Source: a virus
Reading direction: 5' to 3' (one strand)
IMG/VR virus record: IMGVR_UViG_3300035523_000117
Location: 18,587 to 82,586 of that record
DNA length: 64,000 nucleotides
This document shows positions 25,664 through 35,569 of this stretch, piece after piece. Made by a program: the position numbers and the translations under genes. Below the pieces are notes generated by a model that had not been told where the DNA came from, did not search any database, and saw nothing but the letters and a program-made list of their open reading frames with translations. Position 1 is the first letter of the stretch; each line of letters begins with the position of its first letter.

Positions 25664-26299
25664 ATGACCACCAAAACCACGAAGGCGAGCAAGAAGACCA
25701 CGACCCTCCACATCGCGATCCCGGGCTCGGGCAAGCCGATCTGCGGCGCCAGCGGGAAGGGCATCAAGACCACCCTGACCGCGGCCGAGGCGAACTGCGC
25801 CGACTGCCAGAAGATCGCGGCCCACGCGGAGGAGAAGGCGAAGAACGAGGCGAAGGCGCCGAAGGCCGAGAAGCCCGAGGTGAAGAAGGCGGAGAAGCCG
25901 GCGGCCGAGCCCCGCGAGCGCGACCCGCGCCTGCCGCCGCCCGGCACGGTCATCAAGAAGCTCGACCGCCACGGCGGGGTTCGCGCCGAGCTGAAGGTGA
26001 CCGAGGCGGGCTTCATCTACAGGGGCGAGGAGTTCCGCAGCCTCTCCGCCGCCGCGATGGCCGCCGCCAAGGACCTGGGAATCAAGGGCGCCGTCAACGG
26101 CTGGATCTGGTGGGGGATCACGAAGCAGGCCACGAAGATCCTCGACCCGGTCGACGCGCTCGACGCCGCCTGGGTCCGCTTCTTCGAGCGGGTGAAGGTG
26201 ATCGCCGCCGGGGAGTTGGAGGCGCCGGTCAAGATGAAGATCTCCAACGCCCTCGATCGCCAGGGCCGCGAGATCCTCGAGCTGGGCGCCACCCTGTAG
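25664..26299 (+). CDS. RAMA-domain protein with N-terminal Cys motif
   Basis: This 211-residue protein has a Lys/Thr-rich start, a Cys motif (KPICGA...CADC), a Lys/Ala/Pro linker, and a domain reading RDPRLPPPGTVIKKLD, FIYRGEEFRSLSAAAMAAAK and GAVNGWIWWGI. That domain resembles the RAMA-like C-terminus of the DUF2924 protein at 45578-46051 (RDPRLPPVGTVLVREF, RFASLSEIARKITG). RAMA domains are predicted DNA-binding modules linked to modified DNA and restriction systems. Homologous to 62071-62724. A strong terminator follows. Confidence 0.65.
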   Translation: MTTKTTKASKKTTTLHIAIPGSGKPICGASGKGIKTTLTAAEANCADCQKIAAHAEEKAKNEAKAPKAEKPEVKKAEKPAAEPRERDPRLPPPGTVIKKLDRHGGVRAELKVTEAGFIYRGEEFRSLSAAAMAAAKDLGIKGAVNGWIWWGITKQATKILDPVDALDAAWVRFFERVKVIAAGELEAPVKMKISNALDRQGREILELGATL

Positions 26300-26324
26300 G
26301 CCGCTGGCCCGGAGGCCGGCCCGG

Positions 26325-26354
26325 AGGCCCCGCCCTGGCAATGGGGCGGGGCCT
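26325..26354 (+). terminator. 11-bp GC-rich terminator after RAMA gene
   Basis: AGGCCCCGCCC (26325-26335) pairs perfectly with GGGCGGGGCCT (26344-26354) across eight bases, 25 bases after the stop. TTCG follows rather than a T-run, as in many high-GC terminators. Confidence 0.7.
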
Positions 26355-26372
26355 TCGTGCAACAACTGTCCC

Positions 26373-26402
26373 CCCGCGGGCCGCGCGCCTCGCGGGGCGG
26401 TG
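26373..26402. repeat. Third copy of the CCCCGCG hairpin element
   Basis: CCCCGCG and CGCGGGG flank GGCCGCGCGCCT, matching the hairpin at 25071-25104 and the one at 61493-61525. Here it is followed after some 25 bases by a fragment of a second RAMA gene, not by the long non-coding region, which suggests that a deletion removed the part in between. Confidence 0.5.
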
Positions 26403-26427
26403 TCGTTTCACGGACCGTGTCCGTGCT

Positions 26428-26634
26428 AGTAAGGGCGCCATCAACGGTTGGATCAGGTGGGGGAATTTGCGCCAGCCGGTGCGCGAGGCCGACACCCACG
26501 GCGCCTGGGAGCGGTTCGACGAGCGGGCTGGCGGCGTCCTCGCAGGTATGAAGGAGGACGAGGCGGTGCGCGCGAAGCTGTTTGTCGCGCTCGCCGCCCA
26601 GGCGAAGAGCGAGAAATTGGCGCTCGCCGAGTAG
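26428..26634 (+). pseudogene. C-terminal fragment of a second RAMA-type gene
   Basis: The frame from 26428 reads SKGAINGWIRWG, then AWERFDERAGG, and ends after 68 residues at 26634. It is closer to the end of the right-element gene (VKGAINGWLWFG, AWDRFHERA) than to the adjacent gene 25664-26299. There is no start codon or leader for it. It is a remnant of a duplication or of recombination between related elements at the end of the prophage. Confidence 0.6.
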
Positions 26635-26639
26635 CCGAT

Positions 26640-27038
26640 AGACGACCGGCAGCACCCTTATCACGTGTGAGTCGCGGCTACAGGCATGGCACCAAGGGCA
26701 AGGACCACATAAACCCACTCAGCAAGAGCGCGACCGACACTCGCCCACACCGATCGTCCGACAAGACTGGAATAATTCACCGTCTGCGGCAAAACAGCCG
26801 CAAAATCCGCAGGTTGCCTCAGTTCTATCCTTGACTTCTGCCTGAACTCTAACTTAGCTTGCCGCCATCTCTCAGTCGGGCGTGGGCGGCCGCTGGCGTG
26901 GCGAATCGACCGGCCCCTAACGCCCAAGCAGCGGGGACGGGAAGCACAGACCACATTGCCGGATAGCCGCGGCAACTAGCTGCACTTGAACGTGTGCGAG
27001 CGGCGGCCTTTGCCGCCCAAGAGCAGAGGACACTCACG
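26640..27038. other. Intergenic region at the end of the left prophage
   Basis: About 400 bp hold no gene I can support. Base composition drops here toward that of the cargo genes. A TTGACT at about 26832 with T/A-rich sequence after it could be a promoter for the lipoprotein-Rhs genes, but the spacing is poor. The prophage right boundary probably lies here; no attachment core could be identified by eye. Confidence 0.4.
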
Positions 27039-27368
27039 ATGGCAAAGCTACTGTTCGCTTTTGCGGTCTTGGTCCCACTTGGCTGTGTCGAGAAAACGCC
27101 GGAGTCCGTGAGTCTTGGCCGGAATCGGCAGGCCGTGGTCGCTGGACAGCGCGTTACTCCGTGTGAAACCGGCGGGGGGTGCGTCAGCGGCTACTGCATC
27201 GATGTCGAGTGGCTTGGCCTGGGCGGGCCGCGTCATATCTGCACCACGAGGTGCAGCGAGGGCGCCGGCTGCGCCGAAGGCTGGGAATGCCGGGAAGAGC
27301 AGAGTCCTGGTGGAGTGCGCGAAGGGTTCTGTATTCCAATGATGGTTGGGGAGGCCGCCAATGAGTAA
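27039..27368 (+). CDS. Secreted cysteine-rich lipoprotein upstream of Rhs
   Basis: This 109-residue protein has signal MAKLLFAFAVLVPLGC (lipobox VPLGC) and eight mature cysteines in the pattern CETGGGCVSGYC, CTTRCSEGAGCAEGWEC, resembling dickerin/EGF-like secreted proteins of Myxococcota. GAGGA lies nine bases before the ATG. The stop overlaps the Rhs start (ATGAGTAA), so the two are translationally coupled and perhaps act together at the outer membrane. Confidence 0.7.
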   Translation: MAKLLFAFAVLVPLGCVEKTPESVSLGRNRQAVVAGQRVTPCETGGGCVSGYCIDVEWLGLGGPRHICTTRCSEGAGCAEGWECREEQSPGGVREGFCIPMMVGEAANE

Positions 27369-30300
27369 GTGCAGCTTGCCTTTGTCGCAGCGGCTTGGCG
27401 CAGCGCTTGTGGGAATCGCTTTGGCCATCGTCCTACAGCTGCCAGCTCCCGCTCACGCCTGCTATACCTGCCCCTGCCCTAACGAGACGACGGTCTACTC
27501 GAACCTCTACGTCTGCCTTGGGGCATGCGGGTTCAATTGCGCTCCTCAGTGCCTTGAGAAAACGGGGACAGAGTGCGAACAGAAGTTGAAGTGCGACGGT
27601 TCCGGCCTAGAGCAAGGTAGCTTTCGCGCGAATTGCGAGCAGCCTGACAAGAACTGTGAAGGCCAAGTAGGCGGCCCGGTCAATCTCGCGACTGGCGCGA
27701 TGTGGCACCGGCCGGAAGCCGATGTGACCCTTCACAATCCGTTCCCATTTTCGATCCGCCGGGGTTACTGGTCCAAACTAGCCGAGCGCACCCCACCAAG
27801 ATCCTCGATTCTCTCGAACGGGTGGGGAATCAATATCTTCGAATCCGCCAAGATAATCGAGTCCGCACCAGACGTTGACTGGGCCGCCATCTACAGATGG
27901 GACGGTTCCATCGACATCTTCCGCGCACCGAAGGACAGCGCCAGTTGGGAGGCGGAGACGGGCAAGCGTCGGGATCTCTCGGGCGTCAAGGCGAGCGGCG
28001 TGCTGACGATGATCGACGAAGAGGGAGTATCCCGGGTCTTCAAAGGCCAGACCGTTGGCCAGCCATGGTTGATAACGTCGATAATCCCACCGGCCGGGTC
28101 CTCGCAGGCGGTCAACATCTGCTACGCGCCAGGATCGGATCCAAACAACGGAACGTGCTCCTGCTCGGGAACTCCTGCCAGCACCTCACTTCCCTGCCGC
28201 ATCGAACCTGCTGCGGGGTGGGCCATCAAGCTTGAGTACGTCAACCAAGGCGGATGGCGGCTTCAGAGCCTGAAGCTATGGGACACCATCAACCAAGCCC
28301 CAGGCGCAATCATTGCGGCCTACGGTTACGACAGCAGCAACCGGCTTAGTCTGGTCAGAGGCGCACGTTACACCTACGAGGGAAACACCTACTACCTCTC
28401 CAAGGTCGAAGGACAGGTAGGATCGAGTTGGGCCATGCAGGAAAGCCACGTCTGGAAGAACATCCTCAATGCTACCTGCACGACGACTAAGGACTGCCGC
28501 GTGACGCAGACAGAAGTTCCTGGCGAAAAATACACTATGACGTACAACACCGGCACGCAAACATACACAACTATCGTGAAAGACGAGTACAAGACCGGCA
28601 CGCAGACCTACACATTGACCTTCAATCTTCCCGACAACAAACTCGTCGGAGTCAGTCCGGCAGGGGGCTGCAAGTCGGGAGCGGTGTCGGGCTATTCGTA
28701 CAACACTAGCCATGCCTTGGGACTGCTGCCCTACGCCGTCCAGTTCGCTGACAACTCGTTCACGAGTCTCGTGGTCGACAACAACGGCGATATCCGAAAG
28801 CTCGTTCAAGGCGATGATGACGACGACGCATCGACCATTCCAGCGACCGAGGCAGCCTGGGAGACAATCGACTATCATCCCGCATTTGGGACTCCCAAGG
28901 CGCTGACCCGCCCTAGCCTCTGCGGCGGGCCGAACGCGCGAGCCTATCTAATCTACGACTATGACGACCCCGCTGGGAGTCCAACGCCGACCTTCTGCGG
29001 TCCAGGAAATTGCTCGGCCACTCTCGCTCCTGCGGACTTCAATAGGCAGACGTTTCCGCTCAAGCAACCGCAGCGGGAGATCCGGATTGGCTGGACTAAC
29101 AGCATCAACAATACCTGCGGAACCCAGAAAGCCTACGTCAGGACCTTCGAGTACGATTCCTCGGGACGATTGACCAAGATCCACGGCCCGGTTTCCGACC
29201 AGCTGACGGAGTTTGAGTACTACTCGGACCTCGATCCGCTGTTGTCCAAGCGGAACAGGCTCCAGAAGATCAAGGTTCTCTCTGCGAGCCCCTCGACCTA
29301 CCTGACCTGGGAGATCACGAGCTACGACGAACTCGGCAACCCCAAGACCATAGTCGATGCTTCGTTGCAGACTTGGGACGTGACCTATGTGAACGAGAGG
29401 ATAGCGACTATCACCCAACCAGGCACAGGCGGCAACCGCACGACGACCTTCAGCTACGGTGGCGACGGCGAGCTTGAGACCGTAACTCTTCCGCAGGGGA
29501 ACGCTGTCCAGTACGTGTACAACTCCACCACACGCCTCCTCACCAATATCAAGCGGAAAACGAGCCCAACGGGCACGGTGCTCGAGTGCCTGGAGTTCAC
29601 GCGCGGAGACACTCACAACCCTGCGCGCGTCACCCTCGAGTCTTATTACACCGGCGACTGCTCCGGCGGGACTCTTATGCTGAAGGAGGGGTACGCCTAT
29701 GGCCAGGACATCAAAGGGCTGCCGACGACCGCGACAACCTATCGCGAATCGAGCAGCACAGGGCACAATCGGTCGGTTCTCTACGACACAATGTATCGGC
29801 TATGGAAGCTCACAGACGAGAACCATTCGCAAGAAAACTTGAAGTACACATATACCCGGATGGGGTTGCTCAAATTGGTCGAGCGCGCGCAAAACAACGC
29901 CTACCAGAACGCTCAGGCTTTCGAGTATGACCTCCACGGCAATCTTCAGAGCGCTACCGACGGCATGGCGCGCACCACCGCCTATGGATACGACGACTTT
30001 GAACGGGTGATCTCCACCTCTGGGCCGATGACAGTGACCTACGTCTACGACGACGGGGATAGGGTAACCTCAAGAGTCGAGAAGGTGTTCATGGGCGACC
30101 GAGGCATTTGCCGGCCACCCAGTCAGTGTCCCACCGCTTCGAATCAGACCATCAGTTTCTCTTACGACCTCGCCAATCGACCAACTGGAAAGTCGGGCCG
30201 CGATCTCTCGGTGACTGCCACCTATGACGACGGCGACATCTATGTGTTCAACTGCATTGGAGGAATTGGAACGCTACTTCAGCGGAGGGCCGGCCGGCTG

Positions 30301-32166
30301 GCGTCACTAGATCGCGAAACCACGACTGGGAACGTGACCAAGCTCAAGTTCGGGTACGACGAGCTAGGCCGTGTACTCCTCGAGGCCCGCCAGGACGAAG
30401 GCAAGTCCTGCTATCACATCATCGGCAGAACATACGGCGCGAATGGACAGCTCACCTCCATGAGCTATCCGAGCGGTCGCGTGGTCGAGTACGTATTTGG
30501 CGGGGCGGATGTCGACCGGCCAACGGGCATTCGGATGACCCCGCGAGGCCTCGCTCAGAGGGACGTGCTCACCAACGTCGCTTTTAAGTGGGGGATGCCG
30601 AGCACATGGAAAGACGGGGCCAACCAGACTACCGACATCACCCGCAACTATGACGGCAGCGAGTTGGAGCGAAAGCTCACGAAGGCGGACTTGTCGACGG
30701 GCATTACCTGGAGGGTAGACAGCCGGGACGCCATGGGCAACCCGACAGCTCTGCTTGAAAAGGATGGGGCGGTAGTCCTTCAGTCCTCGAGCTTTTCGTA
30801 CGATGAATTCAGCCAAGTCGCCCCGACCGATTACTCCTATAACGCGGCCGGGGACCGCACCCGGGCGCCCAACCTCATAGCAAACTTGGTTTACGCATAC
30901 ACGGGCTGGAATCTGACGACCGTGAGCCGTCCGAATAGTGAATTCTGCTTCTACCCGAGCTCTCAGGTGACTAACTTTGCCTATACCGACGGGTCTCGGC
31001 CGGCTTACAAGCGAACGACGTCCTATCCATGTGATGGTCCAGTGTTCCCAGCCCCGACGTCAACGTACACCTACTACCGCTACACCGTCGATGGGCTGCA
31101 TAGCATGACGGAAGGCTCGCGATCCTTCACCTATGACGGCCTCAAGCGGCGGGCTTCTTGGTCCAACATCTCTGTGGTTCCGAACGTCACGGCATATGAG
31201 TTCTGGTCGCCGGACAACCGATTGCTCGGCGAAATTGGCTATTACAGCACTAGTGGGATCGGTCCGCGGCCCATTAAGGAGTACATCTATCTTGGCAACG
31301 AGCGAGTGGCCGTGGCCACGGGAGAATGGTGCGACGGAGTGGCCATTATCGGCAAGTGCACGGTAGGGCAGTACATTGAGGGCACCACTTATTATCTCCA
31401 GGGCAACCACTTGGGCGCCACCATTCAAGCGACCAATTCAACCGGCACCTGGGTGATGCGGGCCTCCTATGGGACCTTCGGCAACAAGACCCTATCGGGC
31501 AGTGGCTTCGACATTGGCGGGCTTGCCTTCGCGCCCGGCCTCCCCGGACAATCAGATGCTGCAGGGTCGGACCCGCTCTACAATGGCCAGCGCTCCTATC
31601 TTGCGGGGTACGGCCGCTACATGCAGCCGGAGTCGGTCCTCCAGGTCCCGGGCTTGGTTCGTGACTATGCTGCGGCGGGCATGCCACTCAATGCGTTCCA
31701 GTATGCCGCCAACAATCCGCTTCGCTACATTGATGCCGACGGCCTCAAGCCTGGCGACTACTTCCCAACTGCGGAGGAAGCTGCGCGGGATGCTCTGGAT
31801 TACTACAAGGCGGACAGCAAGAAGAACCACAGGGAGTATGGCGGAAGACTTTACAAATCCGTAGATTTCGCACACAAGGACAAACCCTACGTTGCTACGC
31901 CAGACAACGGACAGGGCACAAGCAGCAGTTGCAAGATTGAGGCTTGCCGCAATCCTTTGCAGGGGTCCCCCGGGAAATGCGCTGGCGACTATCACACACA
32001 TGGCGCAAAATCCACGACACACAAGGATGAGGAGTTTTCTGGCGAGGACAAGGACCAAAACGACAAAGACAACCTGCCGGGCTTCCTTCTTACGCCTGGG
32101 GGCAAGTACTTGAAGTATTCCCCCGCGCCGGGAAAGCCGAGAGGCGGCACGGTTTCGCCATTCTGA
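27361..32166 (+). CDS. Secreted Rhs/YD-repeat polymorphic toxin
   Basis: This 1601-residue protein has a Sec signal peptide (LGAALVGIALAIVL...AHAC), an Rhs N-terminal module (PVNLATGAMWHRPEADVTL, DUF6531-like) and many YD repeats forming the Rhs shell (YGYDDFERVIS, FSYDLANRPTGK, FGYDELGRVLLE). The conserved core end is YGRYMQPESVLQVPG and NAFQYAANNPLRYIDADG. The variable C-terminal ~150 residues carry GDYHTHG followed by EFSGEDKD, a H-x-H...S-x-x-D pattern like JAMM metalloproteases and DUF4329-type tips. Intact across 4.8 kb. Confidence 0.9.
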   Translation: MSKCSLPLSQRLGAALVGIALAIVLQLPAPAHACYTCPCPNETTVYSNLYVCLGACGFNCAPQCLEKTGTECEQKLKCDGSGLEQGSFRANCEQPDKNCEGQVGGPVNLATGAMWHRPEADVTLHNPFPFSIRRGYWSKLAERTPPRSSILSNGWGINIFESAKIIESAPDVDWAAIYRWDGSIDIFRAPKDSASWEAETGKRRDLSGVKASGVLTMIDEEGVSRVFKGQTVGQPWLITSIIPPAGSSQAVNICYAPGSDPNNGTCSCSGTPASTSLPCRIEPAAGWAIKLEYVNQGGWRLQSLKLWDTINQAPGAIIAAYGYDSSNRLSLVRGARYTYEGNTYYLSKVEGQVGSSWAMQESHVWKNILNATCTTTKDCRVTQTEVPGEKYTMTYNTGTQTYTTIVKDEYKTGTQTYTLTFNLPDNKLVGVSPAGGCKSGAVSGYSYNTSHALGLLPYAVQFADNSFTSLVVDNNGDIRKLVQGDDDDDASTIPATEAAWETIDYHPAFGTPKALTRPSLCGGPNARAYLIYDYDDPAGSPTPTFCGPGNCSATLAPADFNRQTFPLKQPQREIRIGWTNSINNTCGTQKAYVRTFEYDSSGRLTKIHGPVSDQLTEFEYYSDLDPLLSKRNRLQKIKVLSASPSTYLTWEITSYDELGNPKTIVDASLQTWDVTYVNERIATITQPGTGGNRTTTFSYGGDGELETVTLPQGNAVQYVYNSTTRLLTNIKRKTSPTGTVLECLEFTRGDTHNPARVTLESYYTGDCSGGTLMLKEGYAYGQDIKGLPTTATTYRESSSTGHNRSVLYDTMYRLWKLTDENHSQENLKYTYTRMGLLKLVERAQNNAYQNAQAFEYDLHGNLQSATDGMARTTAYGYDDFERVISTSGPMTVTYVYDDGDRVTSRVEKVFMGDRGICRPPSQCPTASNQTISFSYDLANRPTGKSGRDLSVTATYDDGDIYVFNCIGGIGTLLQRRAGRLASLDRETTTGNVTKLKFGYDELGRVLLEARQDEGKSCYHIIGRTYGANGQLTSMSYPSGRVVEYVFGGADVDRPTGIRMTPRGLAQRDVLTNVAFKWGMPSTWKDGANQTTDITRNYDGSELERKLTKADLSTGITWRVDSRDAMGNPTALLEKDGAVVLQSSSFSYDEFSQVAPTDYSYNAAGDRTRAPNLIANLVYAYTGWNLTTVSRPNSEFCFYPSSQVTNFAYTDGSRPAYKRTTSYPCDGPVFPAPTSTYTYYRYTVDGLHSMTEGSRSFTYDGLKRRASWSNISVVPNVTAYEFWSPDNRLLGEIGYYSTSGIGPRPIKEYIYLGNERVAVATGEWCDGVAIIGKCTVGQYIEGTTYYLQGNHLGATIQATNSTGTWVMRASYGTFGNKTLSGSGFDIGGLAFAPGLPGQSDAAGSDPLYNGQRSYLAGYGRYMQPESVLQVPGLVRDYAAAGMPLNAFQYAANNPLRYIDADGLKPGDYFPTAEEAARDALDYYKADSKKNHREYGGRLYKSVDFAHKDKPYVATPDNGQGTSSSCKIEACRNPLQGSPGKCAGDYHTHGAKSTTHKDEEFSGEDKDQNDKDNLPGFLLTPGGKYLKYSPAPGKPRGGTVSPF

Positions 32167-32177
32167 CGGGGTCTTCC

Positions 32178-32609
32178 ATGCAAATAAGCAGGGGCCTAAT
32201 AAGGGCGGCGGCTCTATCGCTGTTCTTGGTGCCGCTTGTTTCGGTAGGCCTTTGCTTGGCCGCCGACACCGATGAACCGGAGGAGGTGTCGATCATTGCA
32301 ATGATCGCACGCCCTAGGGACTTTGATGGCAAACTTGTGAGAACAATCGGATTTGTGTCTTGTCAATTTGAGGGCACTGCGCTCTTTGTTTCTCGCGAGG
32401 ACTGGCTGCATGCTATCTCAAAGAACGGCGTATCGCTCGAAACGCCAGAGGAGCGGTGCAACAGATCCGGCGTGGATTTGAATTACGGCCTCGTCGAAGG
32501 GCGCTTTAGCGCGAGCAACCTTGGGCACAAGTCGGCATTGTCGGGCGCTTTAGCGGTCACCCGGTTGGAGCTTTGGTCGAGAGAGGCGAAGCCTAGAAAC
32601 AAGAAGTGA
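32178..32609 (+). CDS. Candidate immunity protein for the Rhs toxin
   Basis: This 143-residue protein has a signal peptide (AALSLFLVPLVSVGLCLA) and a small beta-rich domain (RDFDGKLVRTIGFVSCQFEG, then ALFVSREDW). It starts 11 bases after the Rhs stop. A small exported protein in this position is the standard place for the cognate immunity of a secreted polymorphic toxin, which must be neutralised in the periplasm. Family not recognised; the assignment is from context. Confidence 0.6.
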   Translation: MQISRGLIRAAALSLFLVPLVSVGLCLAADTDEPEEVSIIAMIARPRDFDGKLVRTIGFVSCQFEGTALFVSREDWLHAISKNGVSLETPEERCNRSGVDLNYGLVEGRFSASNLGHKSALSGALAVTRLELWSREAKPRNKK

Positions 32610-32634
32610 ACTTGAGCCCCGGACCTTAGAGGGC

Positions 32635-35181
32635 ATGAATCCATTTTCGATACGCTTTTCTAGTTACCTCCTAGCTTTCGCTCTCTTTGCGACGATCGGG
32701 TGCTTTGACCCCAGAGGCGAGCCTGACGCCGGAGGTAACCCCAGAGCGGATGCGACTGAGCGTCGAAATGATTCGGGTGACGAAGTGGAAGATGCCGCCG
32801 GGGCCGGACCACGCGACGCGGACCGTAGCGACTGGGCCGACGCAGGTGGCGTATTGGAAGACGCCGCTGGGCCTGCACTTCACGATGCGAACGGAAACGC
32901 TCCGGCCGACGCTTCCGCACCGCCCCAGGATGCAGGTGGTCCATGGGACGATGACGCCGGGCATGGTCTACACGATGCTAGCGACAATGCCGCCGCCGAC
33001 GCCTCCGAGCCGTTGGATGCAGCCTCGTCGCCGCTCCAGGTGATCACACAGAGTCCTATCGCAGCGATGCTCCAGGCCCCAGTCTCAGTCGAACTGCAGG
33101 CCGTTGGCGGAGTGCCTCCGTATCGTTGGGCCGTCGCCCCGACCTCCACTCTCCCCGCCGGCTTCCACCTCTCGAGTGATGGCCAACTCAGCGGTGTCGC
33201 GTCGCTCCTGGGCCGCTTCGCCTTCGCGGTCATCGTGACAGATGCCGGCGTGCAGTCAGCCGCGGCGACGCTCGAGCTCGTCGTCGCCAACGTCGTCACC
33301 AACGACGCTTGCAGCACCGCCGCAGAGGTCGTCCTGAGCACCGGCGAGGCCATGCTCGTCGGTACGCTCCTCGGGGCCAGGCCCGACGGGGCCTCGGAGG
33401 CCTGCGGAGGCTCCGCTCAGGTTGCTGACATCTACTACTCGTTCGATGTGGCAGGAACCTCGAACGTGGAATTCTCGGTGTCCGCCCCACACTTCGCCGC
33501 GATCTTCCCCGAAAGCTGCAGTGCGGCCCTCGCGTGCTCCACGAGCACCCGGCAAGCCCTCTCTCCAGGCCGCTACATCCTAGCGGTCGCGGGCCCGGAG
33601 AACGACTTCCAAGTCAACCTGAAGGTGACCGCATTCACGTCCGACTCGTGCGACGACGCGTTCGTGATCGACCTTTCTTCCGGGACCGCCAAGGTCGCGG
33701 GCAGCTTTGCCGGCGCTGCGTCCGACTTCACTTCGAATTGTGGCGCGGGGGCTGACCGCGTCTACTCGTTCGAGCTGACGTCCGCCGCCGATTTGGTGAT
33801 CGCCGACGACGCCCCCACGACGAGCCACACGATCAAGTCGGTGCGGAAAGGCCCCTGCGCGAGTTCGAGCGAGATCGCCTGCTCAACGGACGCCAGGTAC
33901 GTCATTCGCAATCTCCAACCGGGCCCGTACCAGCTCGTCCTAGCGCCGGGGTCGACCTCGATGCAATACTCGGTTAGCTTGTCGCTGTACTCGCCGACCC
34001 TTCCGCCGGCCAACGATGACTGTGCGTCGGCGACGCCGGCAGTCTTTGTTCATGACGTCGCAACGTTGAGCGGCACCCTCCTCCTGGCGGGTTACGAGAT
34101 GGCACCCTGGTGCGGCGACGCGTACGCCGACGTTTACTTCTCCATCGACCTCATGTCCCCATCAAACCTCGAAATTTGGAAGGGCACCGCCAACTTGAGA
34201 GTCCAACTCTTGTCCGGGACCTGTGGAAACCCGGTGGAGTTGGCATGCGACTACAACGAAGGTCGAACGTGCAGCTCGGGGCTCCCTCCAGGGCGCTACT
34301 ACGTGCGCGTTGCCACCGACTCCGAAAACGGTGCAGGGCCCTTTACGGTTGTAGTCGACCGCAAGGACGTCCCCACGTCGCCCCCGAACCAGAGTTGCGC
34401 GACGGCTCTGCCGATCGCGCTGGCGAGCGGCAAGGCTCAGGTCCGAGGGCTGCTCGCGCTCGCGGGCGACGGGTTCACACCCTCCTGTACAGGCTCAGTG
34501 CCGGAGGCCCTTCACGATGTCGTCTACTCGCTGTCCCTCACCGAGCGCTCCGATGTCGTGCTGTCGCTCGACTCGTTCTGGCCGTTTTTTGAACAGTACT
34601 CGGTCGTGTTCCTATCCGGCGATTGTCAAGCCCCCATCGAACTCGGCTGTAACGACGGCTATTCGCGCTCCCCGCTCCATCTCTTCAGCATCCCCACCGG
34701 CGACTACTGGGTGGTGGTGCAAGGCGGGATGCGAGAGCCCAATGACTGCTGGGAGGGGGCTTTTGCTCTCGCAGTCACTGCTACCCCTTCGCCTCCCCCC
34801 CCGCCCAACGACAACTGCGGTGCGCCGGCCGTCCTTTCGTTCGCTGGGCCTGGGAGCACAGCCTACATCTCTGGCACGACCTTGGGCGCAGCGAACGACT
34901 ACTCGGCGGTGAGTTGCTTCCCGTTGGCTCCTCTCCCAGGGGCCGACGTGGTCTACGCGTTCGATGTCATTTCGCCGGCAGCGCTGCGGGTCTCCTCTGA
35001 CACCATCGGGCTCAGGTTCTTCTTGACGGCCGCATGCGGATCTTCGGCCGCCATCGCTTGCAGCACTGGTTCCGAGCCTGCGATCCTCACGACCAACCAG
35101 CTTCCCGTGGGCAGGTATTACCTAGTGGTCGACACGACCGGCCCCTCTTCCGACTTCCTGCTGGCCGCTCAGACTCAATGA
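32635..35181 (+). CDS. Large repeat-containing surface lipoprotein
   Basis: This 848-residue protein has lipobox TIGC and a ~110-residue Asp/Ala/Gly linker with quasi-repeats (DAAGPALHDANGNAPADAS). It then has a putative Ig-like domain (PYRWAVAPTSTLPAGFHLSS, He_PIG type) and five beta-sandwich repeats each opening with a D/N-C pattern (NDACSTAAEV, SDSCDDAFVI, NDDCASATPA, NQSCATALPI, NDNCGAPAVL) and containing GRY(Y/I)(L/V)(V/A)V, like pre-peptidase C-terminal domains. Surface anchoring is likely; no catalytic motif was found. Confidence 0.75.
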   Translation: MNPFSIRFSSYLLAFALFATIGCFDPRGEPDAGGNPRADATERRNDSGDEVEDAAGAGPRDADRSDWADAGGVLEDAAGPALHDANGNAPADASAPPQDAGGPWDDDAGHGLHDASDNAAADASEPLDAASSPLQVITQSPIAAMLQAPVSVELQAVGGVPPYRWAVAPTSTLPAGFHLSSDGQLSGVASLLGRFAFAVIVTDAGVQSAAATLELVVANVVTNDACSTAAEVVLSTGEAMLVGTLLGARPDGASEACGGSAQVADIYYSFDVAGTSNVEFSVSAPHFAAIFPESCSAALACSTSTRQALSPGRYILAVAGPENDFQVNLKVTAFTSDSCDDAFVIDLSSGTAKVAGSFAGAASDFTSNCGAGADRVYSFELTSAADLVIADDAPTTSHTIKSVRKGPCASSSEIACSTDARYVIRNLQPGPYQLVLAPGSTSMQYSVSLSLYSPTLPPANDDCASATPAVFVHDVATLSGTLLLAGYEMAPWCGDAYADVYFSIDLMSPSNLEIWKGTANLRVQLLSGTCGNPVELACDYNEGRTCSSGLPPGRYYVRVATDSENGAGPFTVVVDRKDVPTSPPNQSCATALPIALASGKAQVRGLLALAGDGFTPSCTGSVPEALHDVVYSLSLTERSDVVLSLDSFWPFFEQYSVVFLSGDCQAPIELGCNDGYSRSPLHLFSIPTGDYWVVVQGGMREPNDCWEGAFALAVTATPSPPPPPNDNCGAPAVLSFAGPGSTAYISGTTLGAANDYSAVSCFPLAPLPGADVVYAFDVISPAALRVSSDTIGLRFFLTAACGSSAAIACSTGSEPAILTTNQLPVGRYYLVVDTTGPSSDFLLAAQTQ

Positions 35182-35500
35182 CCGCCGTCGTTCGCACCGC
35201 AGACATGGGGGTAACAGGGTTCCGTTTCCCCTCGCGAGCAGTGCTCTCTGCGCCAACCTCGCGTCTTCACAGGGGGATCCGGGCCGAAGATCTTCCGCCC
35301 AAGCCGCCCGGCGTGGTTCGCCCGGTGGGGGTAATGGGGAGCTTCGGTTTCGGAAGCGCGAAAGAAGAGACAGAAAAGTAAACAGTCGCCCTCGGGCCTT
35401 CGGGACCGGGGGCTTCTGCTTTTCGGCCCTCCTCACGCCACGTTGCGCACGTCAGGTCGGAGCGGCCGGCTCTCTCCGGTTTTGGCCGAGCGCATGGTTG

Positions 35501-35569
35501 CCCGCGTGCCACTGGGGAGTGGCACGCGGGGACCCAAGCCTCTCTCTCCGTGGGGGCGGAGAGAGAGGC
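35501..35569. terminator. Two adjacent perfect hairpins between convergent genes
   Basis: CCCGCGTGCCACT (35501-35513) pairs with 35518-35530 over 13 bases with loop GGGG. Eight bases on, GCCTCTCTCTCCG (35538-35550) pairs with 35557-35569 over 13 bases. They lie in a 512-bp gap between a plus-strand and a minus-strand gene, so a bidirectional terminator is likely. Short open frames through this gap read the hairpins and are not credible genes. GTAAACAGT-like words recur at about 35378, 35575 and 35592. Confidence 0.65.
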
